From contig JACTNC010000063.1 of the NCBI GenBank assembly GCA_014584295.1, positions 62,001-126,000 on the forward strand: a stretch of 64,000 bases of DNA. The letters run 5' to 3'. Source of the DNA: Verrucomicrobiota bacterium. Its GTDB lineage: Bacteria > Verrucomicrobiota > Verrucomicrobiia > Opitutales > Opitutaceae. The notes under the pieces were generated by a model. That model was not told the DNA's origin. It ran no database searches and saw only the letters and a program-made list of their open reading frames with translations. A program made the position numbers and the translations under genes. The first letter of the stretch is position 1. Every line of letters starts with the position of its first letter. This document shows positions 41,776 to 51,642 of this stretch, one piece after another.

Positions 41776-44730
41776 TCAGAACGTCAGGTTAAACGAAACT
41801 TCGTAGCTTCGCCCCAACACATAGATGGAGTGCAATCCTCCATTGTAGCCAAACACGGTGTCGGAGAACGGCGGTTCCTTGTCGAAGACGTTGCCAATTC
41901 CGCCCGAGATGCGGAGCCCTTTCCCGTAGCCTCTCCACACTCCGTTCTGAAACCGGTAGCCGCCTCGAATATCAACCTTGTAGATCGAAGGCGTCGGGTA
42001 GGTGAATGTCAGCGAATTTCCCGCTCGATTGGTCTCAAATTTGCCAAGGTAGGTTGCAAAGAGCGACCCGCTCCATGGGCCCTTCCTCCAGAGAACCGAG
42101 CCTTCCATTTTCCATTTCGGCGGGGCAAATGTGTCGCCGTCTTCAACCAACGCCGGCTGGTTCGGAGCGAGTTCCCGTTCGCTGCGGAGGGTTCTTCCCG
42201 CATTGAGGGAAATTGTCCAGCGGCCAAGTGCTTCATTTGGAATTTCGTAATTGGCCACAAAGTCCACACTCTCGTTCCTCACGGCCCCGAAATTGATGAA
42301 CGTTTGGTCAATGGAGACAATCCGACCCGGCTGATTGAGTGGCACGTCGACCGCCGGATCGGGTTGACCACGCACGATCCGATCTGAAAACAAAACCTCG
42401 TTGTTCACGATCGTTTGGGCACTGAGAATCTGAAGGACATCCTTCTGTTCAGTGAAATAGTAGTTTGCCTGGAACGAGAATCCTTTCAGTCCTTTGGGTT
42501 CAAAAATCATGCCGTAGAAATACTGGTCCGACTTTTCCGCCTCCATTTTCGTGCGAGGTCCTCGAGCGATAGTAACGTTCGGGGTCGTGGCCGGAGTTCT
42601 CTTCGGATCAGTAACCGTAGCTGTCCTGATTTCAGTGGCAGGGAGGTATTCTGTGATGGATGGAGCACGGAAGCCCTGCGAATATCCACCGCGCACTAGC
42701 AGCCACTGAGCGGGCGCCCAGGAAATCCCTACCTTGGGAACAAAGACATCGCCGGCTCGTTCATAAGTCTCATAGCGCCCCGCCAACTGGAGGCTAAGCT
42801 TCTGCAACAATGCTTTCGCATTCGGCTTTCCGAATACCGGCACTGAAAATTCGGCGAAGAGGCCGGCACTGTCACGCTCTGCTCCGACGACCGTTCGATT
42901 CGCAACGGGCGTGACCGCAATGGTGTGGAGCGTGCTGTCATTGTCGACCGATTCGCGGGTGGCTTCCATGCCGGCCGCCATCTGGAGCTTTCCACCAGGA
43001 AGATCATACAGGCTGCCATCGGCAACCAGCTCGAAATTGTGTGTTTCGCCTTTTCCAAACGAAGTGTTGTACAATGCCAGCTTCTCATAGGCTGCAGCCT
43101 GGCTCGGCGCTCCCGCACGGACGTCTGTGAATGGATTGATGCGAGTACTTGTATCAGTGCTCGACAGAGCAGCCGTGATACCTGCGCCATTGAATACCCT
43201 GTCGTTTCTAGACCCCTTGTTGAAGGTCGACTTGAACACACCCTCCCAACGCCAACTCTGGAAAAACTCACCACTCGCCCCCACCTCAAGGGTGTGCACT
43301 TTGGAGCGGGTAGTCTGGGTCAGTCCGCCAAACTCATAGTGGACCATCCCTACCGCCACGTCCTGTCCAAACGGATTCATCGCAGCAGGGACAACGGTCG
43401 AGAAATTGCCAAATCCGCTGGACGTCGCAGCGGAAGACGCCGGTGGCTGGCCCATAAACAGTCCACGGTTGTCTGAATACATGTAGTTTGCCATGAGCTT
43501 TAGGCGTTCCGTTGCGGCATAGGTGAACCGCGCAGAAAACGCCGACCGCTCACTCTCCGGAATCAGATCAAGAAACTCAGCTGTGTTCGCCCGGCTTTGA
43601 CCCGTCGCGAAAACCGAGGTATTCGGTGGAACCGGACCCGCACCTTTGAACGCAGAAAGGGGAGGGGTAGCTGCATACCCCGATGGAATCAGGGCGACGT
43701 TCGTGGGAGTTACGCCATCGGGTCGAAAAAAACCTGCCAAGGTTCCCGTGCGGGCTTGGACAACACCCGGGTACCCCCAGTTGATTCTAAGATCCCGGCC
43801 GTAGATCGGAGCTCCATTTGCATCGTAGTCCGCAAGTACCGAGCGGTGGTCCTGATTTTTGGTGAACCGGCGTTGCGAAGCCTTCAGGTCAGAGCGATCG
43901 TAATATTCCACTGAAAACATGGCTTGCAGCTTCCCCACGGCGAACCCCGAGGTGAGGACCGCATTCCGCTCACGCCCGCCGCCATGAAACGCTCCACGAA
44001 AAGAGCCTGCCAACTCGCTACCTTGCCAGTTCTTCTTCAGGATGATGTTTACCACCCCTCCAACCGCATCCGCGCCATAGATTGCCGACGAGCCATCAGT
44101 GATGACCTCAATTCGATCAACCATCCCCAAGGGAATGCCATTCAGGTCAACGAAACCCTGCTGGGAATCGCTCGATCGATTGCCAAATGGCGACTTCGCG
44201 ACACGACGCCCATCCACCAGAACAAGCGTGGATCCCGCACCCAGGCCACGCAAGCTGACGCCTGACACACCGGTCTGACCCGGTGACGCAGCAGAAGCGC
44301 CAAGGACAAAGTTGAAAGACGGAAAGGATGTCTCCGTCCGTTGCCCAAATTCAGGATTCAATTCATTGGGCGTGCTGCCGCGCCCGGCTCCAATGCCCGA
44401 ATACGTCTGCGGCAGATGGTTCAAAAAATCCGCCAACGTCATGGCTCCCGTCGAATCAATGTACTGCCGGTCATACTTGAACACTGGCGAAGGCCCCTCG
44501 GCATCGACCTGTCTCACACGGGTGCCCGTGACCGTCATTTCTTCCAACTCCATCGCCTTAACCACTTCTCCAGAAGCCTTCCCCTCGGTGACTCTGATAG
44601 CTTTCGAGGATGCAGGCTTTTCTTCCCGACTTACCTGCGCTATCTGGGCAGGAAGTGAATAAGATGAAAGCAATAGTAGGACGAGCGTTCCAAGGAGTTG
44701 ATTGTGCAAGCGTGCGGTAGTGGTGTTCAT
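41776..44730 (-). CDS. Large TonB-dependent receptor
   Basis: 984 residues with a signal peptide (to about SLPAQ). The region MELEEMTVTGTRVRQVDAEGP holds the TonB-box-like segment. The plug (about 70-235) shows VSLRGLGAGSTLVLVDGRRV and VDRIEVITDGSSAIYGADAVGGVVN, the layout of the large receptors often used for oligosaccharides or plant-derived solutes. The barrel fills the remaining 700 residues and ends in EVSFNLTF. The gene looks less GC-rich by eye than its neighbours and stands alone: no SusD, no regulator and no catabolic gene lies next to it. Acquisition or a general scavenging role is possible. Confidence 0.9.
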   Translation of the reverse strand: MNTTTARLHNQLLGTLVLLLLSSYSLPAQIAQVSREEKPASSKAIRVTEGKASGEVVKAMELEEMTVTGTRVRQVDAEGPSPVFKYDRQYIDSTGAMTLADFLNHLPQTYSGIGAGRGSTPNELNPEFGQRTETSFPSFNFVLGASAASPGQTGVSGVSLRGLGAGSTLVLVDGRRVAKSPFGNRSSDSQQGFVDLNGIPLGMVDRIEVITDGSSAIYGADAVGGVVNIILKKNWQGSELAGSFRGAFHGGGRERNAVLTSGFAVGKLQAMFSVEYYDRSDLKASQRRFTKNQDHRSVLADYDANGAPIYGRDLRINWGYPGVVQARTGTLAGFFRPDGVTPTNVALIPSGYAATPPLSAFKGAGPVPPNTSVFATGQSRANTAEFLDLIPESERSAFSARFTYAATERLKLMANYMYSDNRGLFMGQPPASSAATSSGFGNFSTVVPAAMNPFGQDVAVGMVHYEFGGLTQTTRSKVHTLEVGASGEFFQSWRWEGVFKSTFNKGSRNDRVFNGAGITAALSSTDTSTRINPFTDVRAGAPSQAAAYEKLALYNTSFGKGETHNFELVADGSLYDLPGGKLQMAAGMEATRESVDNDSTLHTIAVTPVANRTVVGAERDSAGLFAEFSVPVFGKPNAKALLQKLSLQLAGRYETYERAGDVFVPKVGISWAPAQWLLVRGGYSQGFRAPSITEYLPATEIRTATVTDPKRTPATTPNVTIARGPRTKMEAEKSDQYFYGMIFEPKGLKGFSFQANYYFTEQKDVLQILSAQTIVNNEVLFSDRIVRGQPDPAVDVPLNQPGRIVSIDQTFINFGAVRNESVDFVANYEIPNEALGRWTISLNAGRTLRSERELAPNQPALVEDGDTFAPPKWKMEGSVLWRKGPWSGSLFATYLGKFETNRAGNSLTFTYPTPSIYKVDIRGGYRFQNGVWRGYGKGLRISGGIGNVFDKEPPFSDTVFGYNGGLHSIYVLGRSYEVSFNLTF

Positions 44731-44757
44731 TGGTAGTCCGATTCTTACGGGGAAATG

Positions 44758-44822
44758 TCCTGCTAAACTCGCAGGATTCGATCTCTTACAACGTTCAATG
44801 TTTAGCGTTTTGAACTGAGTTC
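44758..44822 (-). promoter_or_regulatory. Inverted repeats in the leader of the large TonB receptor
   Basis: Two elements precede the ATG at 44730. TCCTGC/GCAGGA (44758-44763 and 44771-44776) is a 6-bp hairpin in the presumed 5' untranslated leader. GTTCAA (44793-44798) and TTGAAC (44810-44815) are perfect inverted repeats, and the latter overlaps a second one, GAAC-tga-GTTC (44812-44822). They look like an operator plus a leader hairpin; the factor is unknown. Confidence 0.4.
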
Positions 44823-44966
44823 CAAAATGATCGTGTGGTTGGCGGTTATCCTGGCGGAAGCAAGGGAGATCCTACGTGCTCCCATCCATCTGGGCCATAG
44901 GCCAAAAGGCCTAATCCATCGCATCTGCGACGCCTTTTCAATCACCGAGATCGGCGCGGTCGACGG

Positions 44967-45923
44967 CTAACGCTTCCGGACTCCGATCATCAGCAGGACA
45001 TTTGCAGCCGTGATCAGACCGCCTCCGGTGAGGAGCGCAGGAGTCAGCGTTTCATTCGAATAGTGGACGTCTGCGACCTCCGACATCCATGCCGGCAGAA
45101 AAAGCGCCATAAGCGCGCCAAAGATGGGCTCCACGCAGTAAATGAGCCCCGCCTCCGTCGCGGTTATCTTCGGCTGCCACGCATTCATGAGGCCATAGGC
45201 AGCCACCGTGCAGACGATCATCAGGATCGCGGTAAACAGCCACCAGGGTGCAGAAGAGGCCAGGACTCCGATCGACGCCAGGTCCGGCGCCGTGATCGCT
45301 ACCATCCCGGCCAGCACAACCCCAAGCGTCGTATACATCACCAGGGAAATCTTCTCCGGACGGTTGGCTGAAAATTCCGGCTTTTCCAGCCAAAGGATCT
45401 GCCCCGAAAAGAAGAGCGAGCCCAGCATTGTCTCCCACTCTCCTCTTCCGAATCGCAGCGATCTCCAGTCGAAGTTTCCAAGAATGGAAACGCCCACAAG
45501 CACCAGGATGACACTGGCCCACATCACCGCGCCGGGGTTCCTGCGGGTTCTCATCATCAGGTAGACGGGTATGAACACCACATAGAGCTGCGTGAGGAAT
45601 GCTGAGGTGCTCGCCGACGTGAACTGCAGCGCATCGCTCTGGCAGATCATGCCTGCCGAGGAAAAGAGCCCGATGACCACACCCTGGACAAACTCGTCTC
45701 GTGTACATCGCAAGGTGCCCGAGCGCACGGATTGCCAAACCGCAAGCAACAGCGCCGCGAGGACAAAGCGCGGCATCAGCACCATCGAGGCGATGAACCA
45801 GGTATTGCTCTGCGGAAGCAGGCGTTCATGGAGAAACGCCAGACCCTTCACCAGCGGGAAGCTGACGCCCCAAAAGGCCGTTGCGAGAATCAGGAGGAGT
45901 ATTGCCCGTATTCGGAGGGACAT
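44967..45923 (-). CDS. EamA/DMT-family transporter
   Basis: 318 residues from ATG 45923, the first methionine that puts the first helix at the N-terminus (SLRIRAILLLILATAFWGVS). Ten membrane helices form two EamA repeats. FWGVSFPLVKG in the first repeat and ITATEAGLIYCVEPIFGALMALFL in the second are characteristic. The substrate is unknown. It is not closely similar by eye to the other EamA protein at 32098. It is transcribed toward the TonB receptor gene, and the 236-bp gap between them contains a short TAGGCC/GGCCTA hairpin (44898-44913) without a T run. Confidence 0.86.
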   Translation of the reverse strand: MSLRIRAILLLILATAFWGVSFPLVKGLAFLHERLLPQSNTWFIASMVLMPRFVLAALLLAVWQSVRSGTLRCTRDEFVQGVVIGLFSSAGMICQSDALQFTSASTSAFLTQLYVVFIPVYLMMRTRRNPGAVMWASVILVLVGVSILGNFDWRSLRFGRGEWETMLGSLFFSGQILWLEKPEFSANRPEKISLVMYTTLGVVLAGMVAITAPDLASIGVLASSAPWWLFTAILMIVCTVAAYGLMNAWQPKITATEAGLIYCVEPIFGALMALFLPAWMSEVADVHYSNETLTPALLTGGGLITAANVLLMIGVRKR

Positions 45924-46101
45924 GGAACGAATCAAAATGGCGATGAAAACCCGGCGGCATGGCAGCGCATCGGGTGGCACCCGTCGACGCAATCACCATA
46001 CCACCTGAGGTAACGCACACCACGCGTGGGGAGAAAGCTGTTTCAAGACATCCTGAACCGCGACTCGACAATCGCCAATCGGCCGCGTTGCCTATGCAGC
46101 G

Positions 46102-47592
46102 ATGGGCAAAAAACGCGCAACCAACGGCCGTCTCGCCAGAAAAGAGTATGAACGCGCCCTCCCGCCCCTTCGCGAACGGCTTGTCCAGTTGCAGGTTCAA
46201 TTGAAGGAGTCCTCGGCAAAGGTCATCCTGATAGTCGCGGGCGTTGACGGGGCCGGCCGCGGCGACGTCCTCAACATTCTGGGCGAATGGCTCGATCCGC
46301 GGGGTGTGGAAACGTTCTATTTTCATGCGCCCACCGACGAGGAGCGCGAGCGTCCCCTACTCTGGCGTTTCTGGCGCCGGCTGCCGGCGCATGGTCGCAT
46401 CGGGATCTTTGCGAGCTCCTGGTACACCGAGGCGTTGCACGAGGAGGTGAGCAACAAGCGCGAACAGGCCGATCTTCATAAGGAGCTGAAGGGCATTCGC
46501 CATTTTGAGAAACTGCTGTCCGACGACGGAACGCTGATCATCAAGGTCTGGTTGCACATTTCAAAGGAGGCCCAGGCCGAGCGACTCCGCAGCCTGGAGA
46601 GCGATCCCGATACTGCCTGGAGGGTGACGGATGACAATTGGGGCGCCCACAAGCACTACGACAGGCTGGCCCGCGTCGCGCGACTCATCGTGAAGGAAAC
46701 TGACTCGCCTGGCGCCGGCTGGACCGTCCTGGATGCAACCGATGCGCGGGCGCGCAACCTCGCCGTGGGTTCACTGCTGGTGCAGCGCTTTCAGTCGCAC
46801 CTGCGTCGCATCACCGCGCGTCACGCGCGCCCCGAGCGGCCAACGCTGCATCCTCGCTCGCTCGCACCTGCCGGACGCCGCCGGCTGCTAGCTGTTCGTC
46901 TCGACCAGACGTTGTCGGAGGAGGACTACGAAAGGAAACGGGAGAAGTGGCTGGGGCGCCTCAACCGGAGCCTGAGGGCGCTCCAGGCCGCGCGACGCTC
47001 CATCGTTTTTGTCTTTGAAGGCTGGGACGCCGCTGGAAAGGGCGGCGCGATCAGACGCCTCGCCAGTGCGATGGATGTCAGAAACTACCGCGTCGTTCCG
47101 ATCGCCAAACCCACCGACGAGGAGAAGGCCCATCACTATCTCTGGCGGTTCTGGCGTCATGTACCGCGCGATGGTTTTGTCACCATCTTCGACCGCTCCT
47201 GGTACGGCCGTGTGCTCGTTGAGCGACTGGAGGGATTTGCGCGCAAGGACGAATGGAAGCGCGCCTTTAAGGAGCTGAACGAATTTGAAGAGCAACTCGT
47301 GAACCATGGAACACTCGTGGTGAAATTCTGGATGCACATTTCCAGGGATGAACAGCTCCGCAGATTCAGGGCGCGCGAGCAGACGCCCTACAAACTTCAC
47401 AAGATCAATGCGGAAGACTGGCGCAATCGACGCAAGTGGGGCGCCTACGAGACGGCCGCCGGCGACATGCTCGCCCTGACAAGTTCCCACTTTGCCCCCT
47501 GGCACATCATACCCTCGAACAACAAACGATACGCACGGTTATGCATCCTAAAAACAGCCTGCCGGGCAATCGAGAATGAATTGGAGCATTGA
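46102..47592 (+). CDS. Two-domain PPK2-family polyphosphate phosphotransferase (PAP-like)
   Basis: 496 residues made of two PPK2 domains. The C-terminal domain (about 270-496) has an intact Walker A GWDAAGKGG (307-315) and the catalytic IFDRSWYGRV motif. The N-terminal domain (about 20-240) is degenerate: GVDGAGRGD (47-55) has Arg for the Walker lysine, and FASSWYTEAL lacks the Asp-Arg pair. This is the layout of class II PPK2 (polyphosphate:AMP phosphotransferase), which makes ADP from AMP and polyphosphate. It diverges from the EamA gene over a 178-bp gap. The stop codon lies within one arm of an inverted-repeat set (47581-47644). Confidence 0.88.
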   Translation: MGKKRATNGRLARKEYERALPPLRERLVQLQVQLKESSAKVILIVAGVDGAGRGDVLNILGEWLDPRGVETFYFHAPTDEERERPLLWRFWRRLPAHGRIGIFASSWYTEALHEEVSNKREQADLHKELKGIRHFEKLLSDDGTLIIKVWLHISKEAQAERLRSLESDPDTAWRVTDDNWGAHKHYDRLARVARLIVKETDSPGAGWTVLDATDARARNLAVGSLLVQRFQSHLRRITARHARPERPTLHPRSLAPAGRRRLLAVRLDQTLSEEDYERKREKWLGRLNRSLRALQAARRSIVFVFEGWDAAGKGGAIRRLASAMDVRNYRVVPIAKPTDEEKAHHYLWRFWRHVPRDGFVTIFDRSWYGRVLVERLEGFARKDEWKRAFKELNEFEEQLVNHGTLVVKFWMHISRDEQLRRFRAREQTPYKLHKINAEDWRNRRKWGAYETAAGDMLALTSSHFAPWHIIPSNNKRYARLCILKTACRAIENELEH

Positions 47593-47607
47593 ACCCGGGT
47601 GATCCCA

Positions 47608-47644
47608 CTCCAAATAACCAACTCCGTAGCTGGCGTTTTTGGAG
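47608..47644. repeat. Inverted repeat with nested REP-like core after the PPK2 gene
   Basis: CTCCAAA (47608-47614) and TTTGGAG (47638-47644) are perfect inverted repeats around a core reading actccgtagctgg. The core resembles the RAYT-associated hairpin at 22241-22254 (actccggtagctgg). The same left arm can also pair with TTGGAG at 47581-47586, so two hairpins compete. The T run 47636-47640 belongs to the second stem. It could be a terminator for the PPK2 gene or a REP remnant. Confidence 0.4.
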
Positions 47645-47756
47645 CATATGCACAACCTAATGCCATGCCTGACGGTTTTGGGCATTCCACTCCAGATACG
47701 GTAAGGATTCACTCCTCGACCATTCGAAACCAAAGTGCCAGATCCGACCTCATCCT

Positions 47757-48299
47757 ATGAAATCCAACACGCACTTGGCGTCAGCAACTCTTCCGTCTCC
47801 CGTTGGCCCATTGACCCTCATTGCCGACACGACAGGCATGGTCGCTGTGCTCTGGGAAAATGAGCGACCGGGGCGCGTGCCACTGGATGGGGATGTCGGG
47901 AGCGACGCCATGCCCATCCTTCAAGAGGCGAAAAGACAGTTCGAAGAATACTTCAACGGACGACGCCAAACCTTTGATCTTCCGCTAGCAGCCAAGGGTA
48001 CTCCTTTTCAAAGCAAGGTGTGGAAGGCGCTCACGGCAATCCCCTTCGGCACCACACGAACCTATGCGGAGATCGCCCGTCAGATTGGACGCCCCCGCGC
48101 AGTGCGCGCAGTCGGCGCGGCGATCGGACGAAATCCGCTTTCCATCCTCGTCCCGTGTCACCGGGTGATCGGCTCGAACGGCAAGCTCACCGGTTTTGCC
48201 GGAGGACTTCCACGGAAGGCGATCCTGCTAAAGCTCGAAAACACGGGCGAGCGCGCTTCCGCGCAAACCATCGCCAAGAGGCAGCGATCAGCCGGGTGA
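47757..48299 (+). CDS. ogt: Methylated-DNA--protein-cysteine methyltransferase
   Basis: 180 residues, the length of Ogt-type single-domain enzymes. The C-terminal DNA-binding domain holds FGTTRTYAEIARQIGRPRAVRAV (in two parts) and the methyl-acceptor motif VPCHRVIG with C134. It repairs O6-methylguanine in a single-turnover reaction. No AdaA-type regulator domain is fused to it, and no repair genes are adjacent. Confidence 0.92.
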   Translation: MKSNTHLASATLPSPVGPLTLIADTTGMVAVLWENERPGRVPLDGDVGSDAMPILQEAKRQFEEYFNGRRQTFDLPLAAKGTPFQSKVWKALTAIPFGTTRTYAEIARQIGRPRAVRAVGAAIGRNPLSILVPCHRVIGSNGKLTGFAGGLPRKAILLKLENTGERASAQTIAKRQRSAG

Positions 48300-48446
48300 T
48301 CTCTGGATTCACGTCCCGATCCCCCATTCCCATTGCCGTCCATCCGCGGGAATCGGCGCTTCCGCGCCCCTTTCGCGCACAGATTGCACACCCGTCCGGG
48401 CCCACTCGTGCCATGGCGGCATAGCCGTCGTGATTATGGGGAGGCA

Positions 48447-48468
48447 AAGGCCGCCGGTCTTCGGCCTT
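48447..48468. repeat. Hairpin upstream of the PSCyt1/PSD1 gene
   Basis: AAGGCCG (48447-48453) and CGGCCTT (48462-48468) form a perfect 7-bp stem, 40 bp upstream of ATG 48509. No T run follows it, so it is not a clear terminator of ogt. It could be a leader structure or chance in GC-rich DNA. The rest of the 48300-48508 gap shows nothing else. Confidence 0.3.
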
Positions 48469-48508
48469 GCAAGACCCCGGCACGGCAGCAACGTCTCTGC
48501 AACTCGCG

Positions 48509-51500
48509 ATGTTTCTCCGCTCCTGCCCTGGTCTTTCATCAAGCTTATCCCTTCTCGCGTGGATTGTCGGGGGTTGCATCACCGCAGGCGTTTCTCAAGG
48601 CGCTGATAAGCGGCCTTTGTCCTTCAATCGAGACGTACGGCCCATCCTCTCAGAAAACTGCTTCGCATGCCACGGTCCGGACAAGGCATCCCGGAAGGCC
48701 AAGCTCCGACTCGACCTTCGTGACGTGGCGCTCGAAAAGGGCGCCTTTGAGCCCGGGCAGCCGGACATCAGCGATGCCATCACGAGGATCTTTTCCACTG
48801 ATCCGGAAGAGATCATGCCTCCGCCGGATTCCAACCACAGCCTCACCGCTGCCCAAAAGGAAACACTCAAGCAGTGGGTCGCGGAGGGCGCCGAATACGA
48901 ACCTCACTGGGCATTTATCCCGCCCGTACGCCCGGAGGTACCGCCCCATGCATCCCCCGACAAGGATGCCAATCCCATCGATGCCTTCATTGGCGCATCC
49001 CTGGAGCGGGCCGGACTCCCCTTCTCTCCCGAGGCCGACAAGCATACCCTGATCCGTCGTCTCAGTTTCGATCTGACGGGACTGCCTCCGTCCAGCAACC
49101 GCGTTGAAGATTTTGTCGAAAATCCGCGTGCCGATGCCTACGCGACGCTCGTCGAAAACCTTCTGGCATCGCGTCACTACGGCGAGCGCATGGCCATCCC
49201 ATGGCTGGATCTCGTGCGCTACGCGGACACGATAGGTTTCCACAACGATGTCCCGATCAAAGTCTGGCCGTATCGCGATTATGTGATCGACGCCTTCAAT
49301 CGCAATCTTCCCTTCGATCAGTTCACCCGCGAACAGCTTGCCGGCGACCTCCTGCCAGGCTCCACCATCACCCAACGCATTGCCTCCGGCTACAATCGCT
49401 TGCACCGCATCAGCGGTGAGGGCGGAATTCAGGACAAGGAGTATCTCGCAAAGTACGCTGCCGATCGCGTGCGAACCACCGCCACCGCTTTCATGGGAGC
49501 TACCCTCGCCTGCGCGGAATGCCACGACCACAAGTTCGACCCCTACACCATCAAGGATTTCTACCGATTTGAGGCAATCTTCTCCGACCTGCATGAGAAA
49601 GGGGCCTACAATCTGAGCGGAGGATTCACGCCGGAGAACCTTTCGGAGGAATTCATCTTCCAGTCCGAAAAACAGAGGCACCAGATTCAGGAGCTGGATG
49701 AGGACATCAAGCGTCTGAAGCGGGAAATCGCCGCTGTCACCGACGCCCAGCTTGAGTCAGGCCGCACCGAGTGGGAACGTGAAACCCTCGCAAAGGTCAA
49801 GTCCGGTGCCCTCGAGTGGACGGATGTGAAACCTGCCTCGTTCCATTCGCCTTATGGAACGACCCTCACCCTTGAGGACGACAACTCGATCTTCGCGAGC
49901 GGAATCAATCCGCGAAGTGACACATATGTTGTCACGCTCCCGGTGACCCAGCCATCGATCGCATCCATCAAGATTGAAGCCATTTCCGACCTGCGACTCC
50001 CTGGTGACAGCTACTCCCGCTCCGGATCTGCCTTTTTCATCTCGGAAATTGAGGTCACTGAAACGACTGAAGACGGCGCGCCAGGACGGCGGCTGAAGCT
50101 AGCCAATGTAAGAATCAGCAGCTCAGCCCAAACCGGATATCCGGCTTTGGCAGCGATCGATGGCGACCCCAACACGGCGCTTTCGTTTGTTCGCAAGAAA
50201 GGGGGAGCTGTCGCCTTCGACCTTGCTGAACCCGTGGGCGGCGGACCTGGACGTTCGCTCATGATCATCCTGCGGCATTCCAACGCGCATCCTTTCCAGA
50301 ACCTTGGCCGCTTCCGGTTTGCAGTGCACGCGCTTCCCGGAGTCGATGCCTCGCCCGAGGGCCTGCCTGCCACAGTCCTCCGCGCGCTGAAGGTGTCGGC
50401 CGCCCAGCGCAAGCCGGAGCATAACAAGGAGCTTGAGAAATACTATCGATCCATTGCTCCCGAATTGGCGACGCAACGTACGGCGCTTCTCAGGACAGAG
50501 TCGGCACGCGAGCAACTCGCGATGGAGATCCCCACGATGCCCGTTTCGAAAAGCGTCGAACGCCGCCCCATCCGTGTTCTTCCGCGTGGAAACTGGATGG
50601 ATGACAGCGGAGAAATCGTGGAACCGGGCGTTCCCGGGTTCATGCGTCAGATCAAACACGCCGACGGCAGTCCGATGACGCGCCTCGATTTTGCGGAATG
50701 GCTGGTTGCTCCCGACAATCCGCTCACCGCTCGCACGTTTGTGAATCGCCTCTGGCATCAGTTTTTTGGACAGGGCCTCTGCCGGACACTTGAAGACCTT
50801 GGGTCACAGGGGGCATGGCCCTCTCACCCCGAACTCCTCGACTGGCTTGCCGTCGAATTTCGCGAGAGCGGATGGGACGTGAAACACATGGTCAGGCTGA
50901 TCGTCACGTCCCGAACCTACCGTCAATCCTCCGTGACATCGCAACGGGCCGAGGAACACGACCCGCTCAACCTGCTCCTTTCCCACCAGGCCCGCTTCCG
51001 ACTCGATGCCGAACTCGTGCGCGACAATGCCCTCGCGATCAGCGGTCTGCTCGTGCCAAAGATCGGAGGTCCGAGCGTCTTCCCCTACCAGCCCGCCGGC
51101 TACTATGCGGCCCTGAACTTTCCTTCGCGTGAATATGTGGAGGATGAAGGAGAAAATCTCTATCGGCGCGGTCTCTACACCCACTGGCAGCGCACATTCC
51201 TTCACCCCAGCCTGATGGCCTTTGATGCGCCCGCCCGGGAGGAGTGCACGGCCAATCGCATGCCCTCAAACACCCCGCTGCAGGCCCTTGTCCTGCTCAA
51301 TGATCCGACCTATGTCGAAGCCGCGCGCGCGCTGGCAGCAAAGATGATGACTGAAGGCGGCAAGGATGCGGCGGCGCGAATAACTTGGGCCTTCGCTCGC
51401 ACGCTTGCCCGACCGCCCACCACCCGCGAACTCACCCTGCTTGAGGATTTCCATCGGAAGCAGCAGGCACGGTTTCGCGACGATTCCGAAGCGGCCCAGG

Positions 51501-51619
51501 AACTCCTCGGTGTCGGCGACTCCCCGATACCCTATGGACTGGAGAAGGCCGAGCTTGCTGCCTGGACCTCCGTCGGAAGGGCCTTGCTCAATCTGCACGA
51601 AACCATCACCCGCAATTAG
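48509..51619 (+). CDS. PSCyt1-DUF1549-DUF1553 protein (planctomycete-type cytochrome C family)
   Basis: 1036 residues from ATG 48509, giving a signal peptide ending near GVSQGAD; an upstream TTG at 48467 is less likely. The heme c motif CFACH (C51, C54, H55) lies in the PSCyt1 domain (FNRDVRPILSENCFACHGPD). DUF1549 follows (about 165-370), with a second heme-like motif CAECHDHKFDPY (C335, C338, H339). The middle holds a coiled coil and a beta-sandwich region. DUF1553 (about 720-1000) contains LTARTFVNRLWHQFFG and TPLQALVLLNDPTYVEAA. The adjacent DUF1501 gene overlaps the stop region. The pair is widespread in Planctomycetes and Verrucomicrobia; a redox role in polysaccharide breakdown is only proposed. 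Confidence 0.9.
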   Translation: MFLRSCPGLSSSLSLLAWIVGGCITAGVSQGADKRPLSFNRDVRPILSENCFACHGPDKASRKAKLRLDLRDVALEKGAFEPGQPDISDAITRIFSTDPEEIMPPPDSNHSLTAAQKETLKQWVAEGAEYEPHWAFIPPVRPEVPPHASPDKDANPIDAFIGASLERAGLPFSPEADKHTLIRRLSFDLTGLPPSSNRVEDFVENPRADAYATLVENLLASRHYGERMAIPWLDLVRYADTIGFHNDVPIKVWPYRDYVIDAFNRNLPFDQFTREQLAGDLLPGSTITQRIASGYNRLHRISGEGGIQDKEYLAKYAADRVRTTATAFMGATLACAECHDHKFDPYTIKDFYRFEAIFSDLHEKGAYNLSGGFTPENLSEEFIFQSEKQRHQIQELDEDIKRLKREIAAVTDAQLESGRTEWERETLAKVKSGALEWTDVKPASFHSPYGTTLTLEDDNSIFASGINPRSDTYVVTLPVTQPSIASIKIEAISDLRLPGDSYSRSGSAFFISEIEVTETTEDGAPGRRLKLANVRISSSAQTGYPALAAIDGDPNTALSFVRKKGGAVAFDLAEPVGGGPGRSLMIILRHSNAHPFQNLGRFRFAVHALPGVDASPEGLPATVLRALKVSAAQRKPEHNKELEKYYRSIAPELATQRTALLRTESAREQLAMEIPTMPVSKSVERRPIRVLPRGNWMDDSGEIVEPGVPGFMRQIKHADGSPMTRLDFAEWLVAPDNPLTARTFVNRLWHQFFGQGLCRTLEDLGSQGAWPSHPELLDWLAVEFRESGWDVKHMVRLIVTSRTYRQSSVTSQRAEEHDPLNLLLSHQARFRLDAELVRDNALAISGLLVPKIGGPSVFPYQPAGYYAALNFPSREYVEDEGENLYRRGLYTHWQRTFLHPSLMAFDAPAREECTANRMPSNTPLQALVLLNDPTYVEAARALAAKMMTEGGKDAAARITWAFARTLARPPTTRELTLLEDFHRKQQARFRDDSEAAQELLGVGDSPIPYGLEKAELAAWTSVGRALLNLHETITRN

Positions 51620-51642
51620 TGCGAAACCCCGCAAAGGATCCC

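Noticed and set aside
44898-44913. TAGGCC-AAAA-GGCCTA palindrome as terminator of the EamA gene
   Set aside because: It is short and lacks a T run on the minus strand; it may be an operator or chance.
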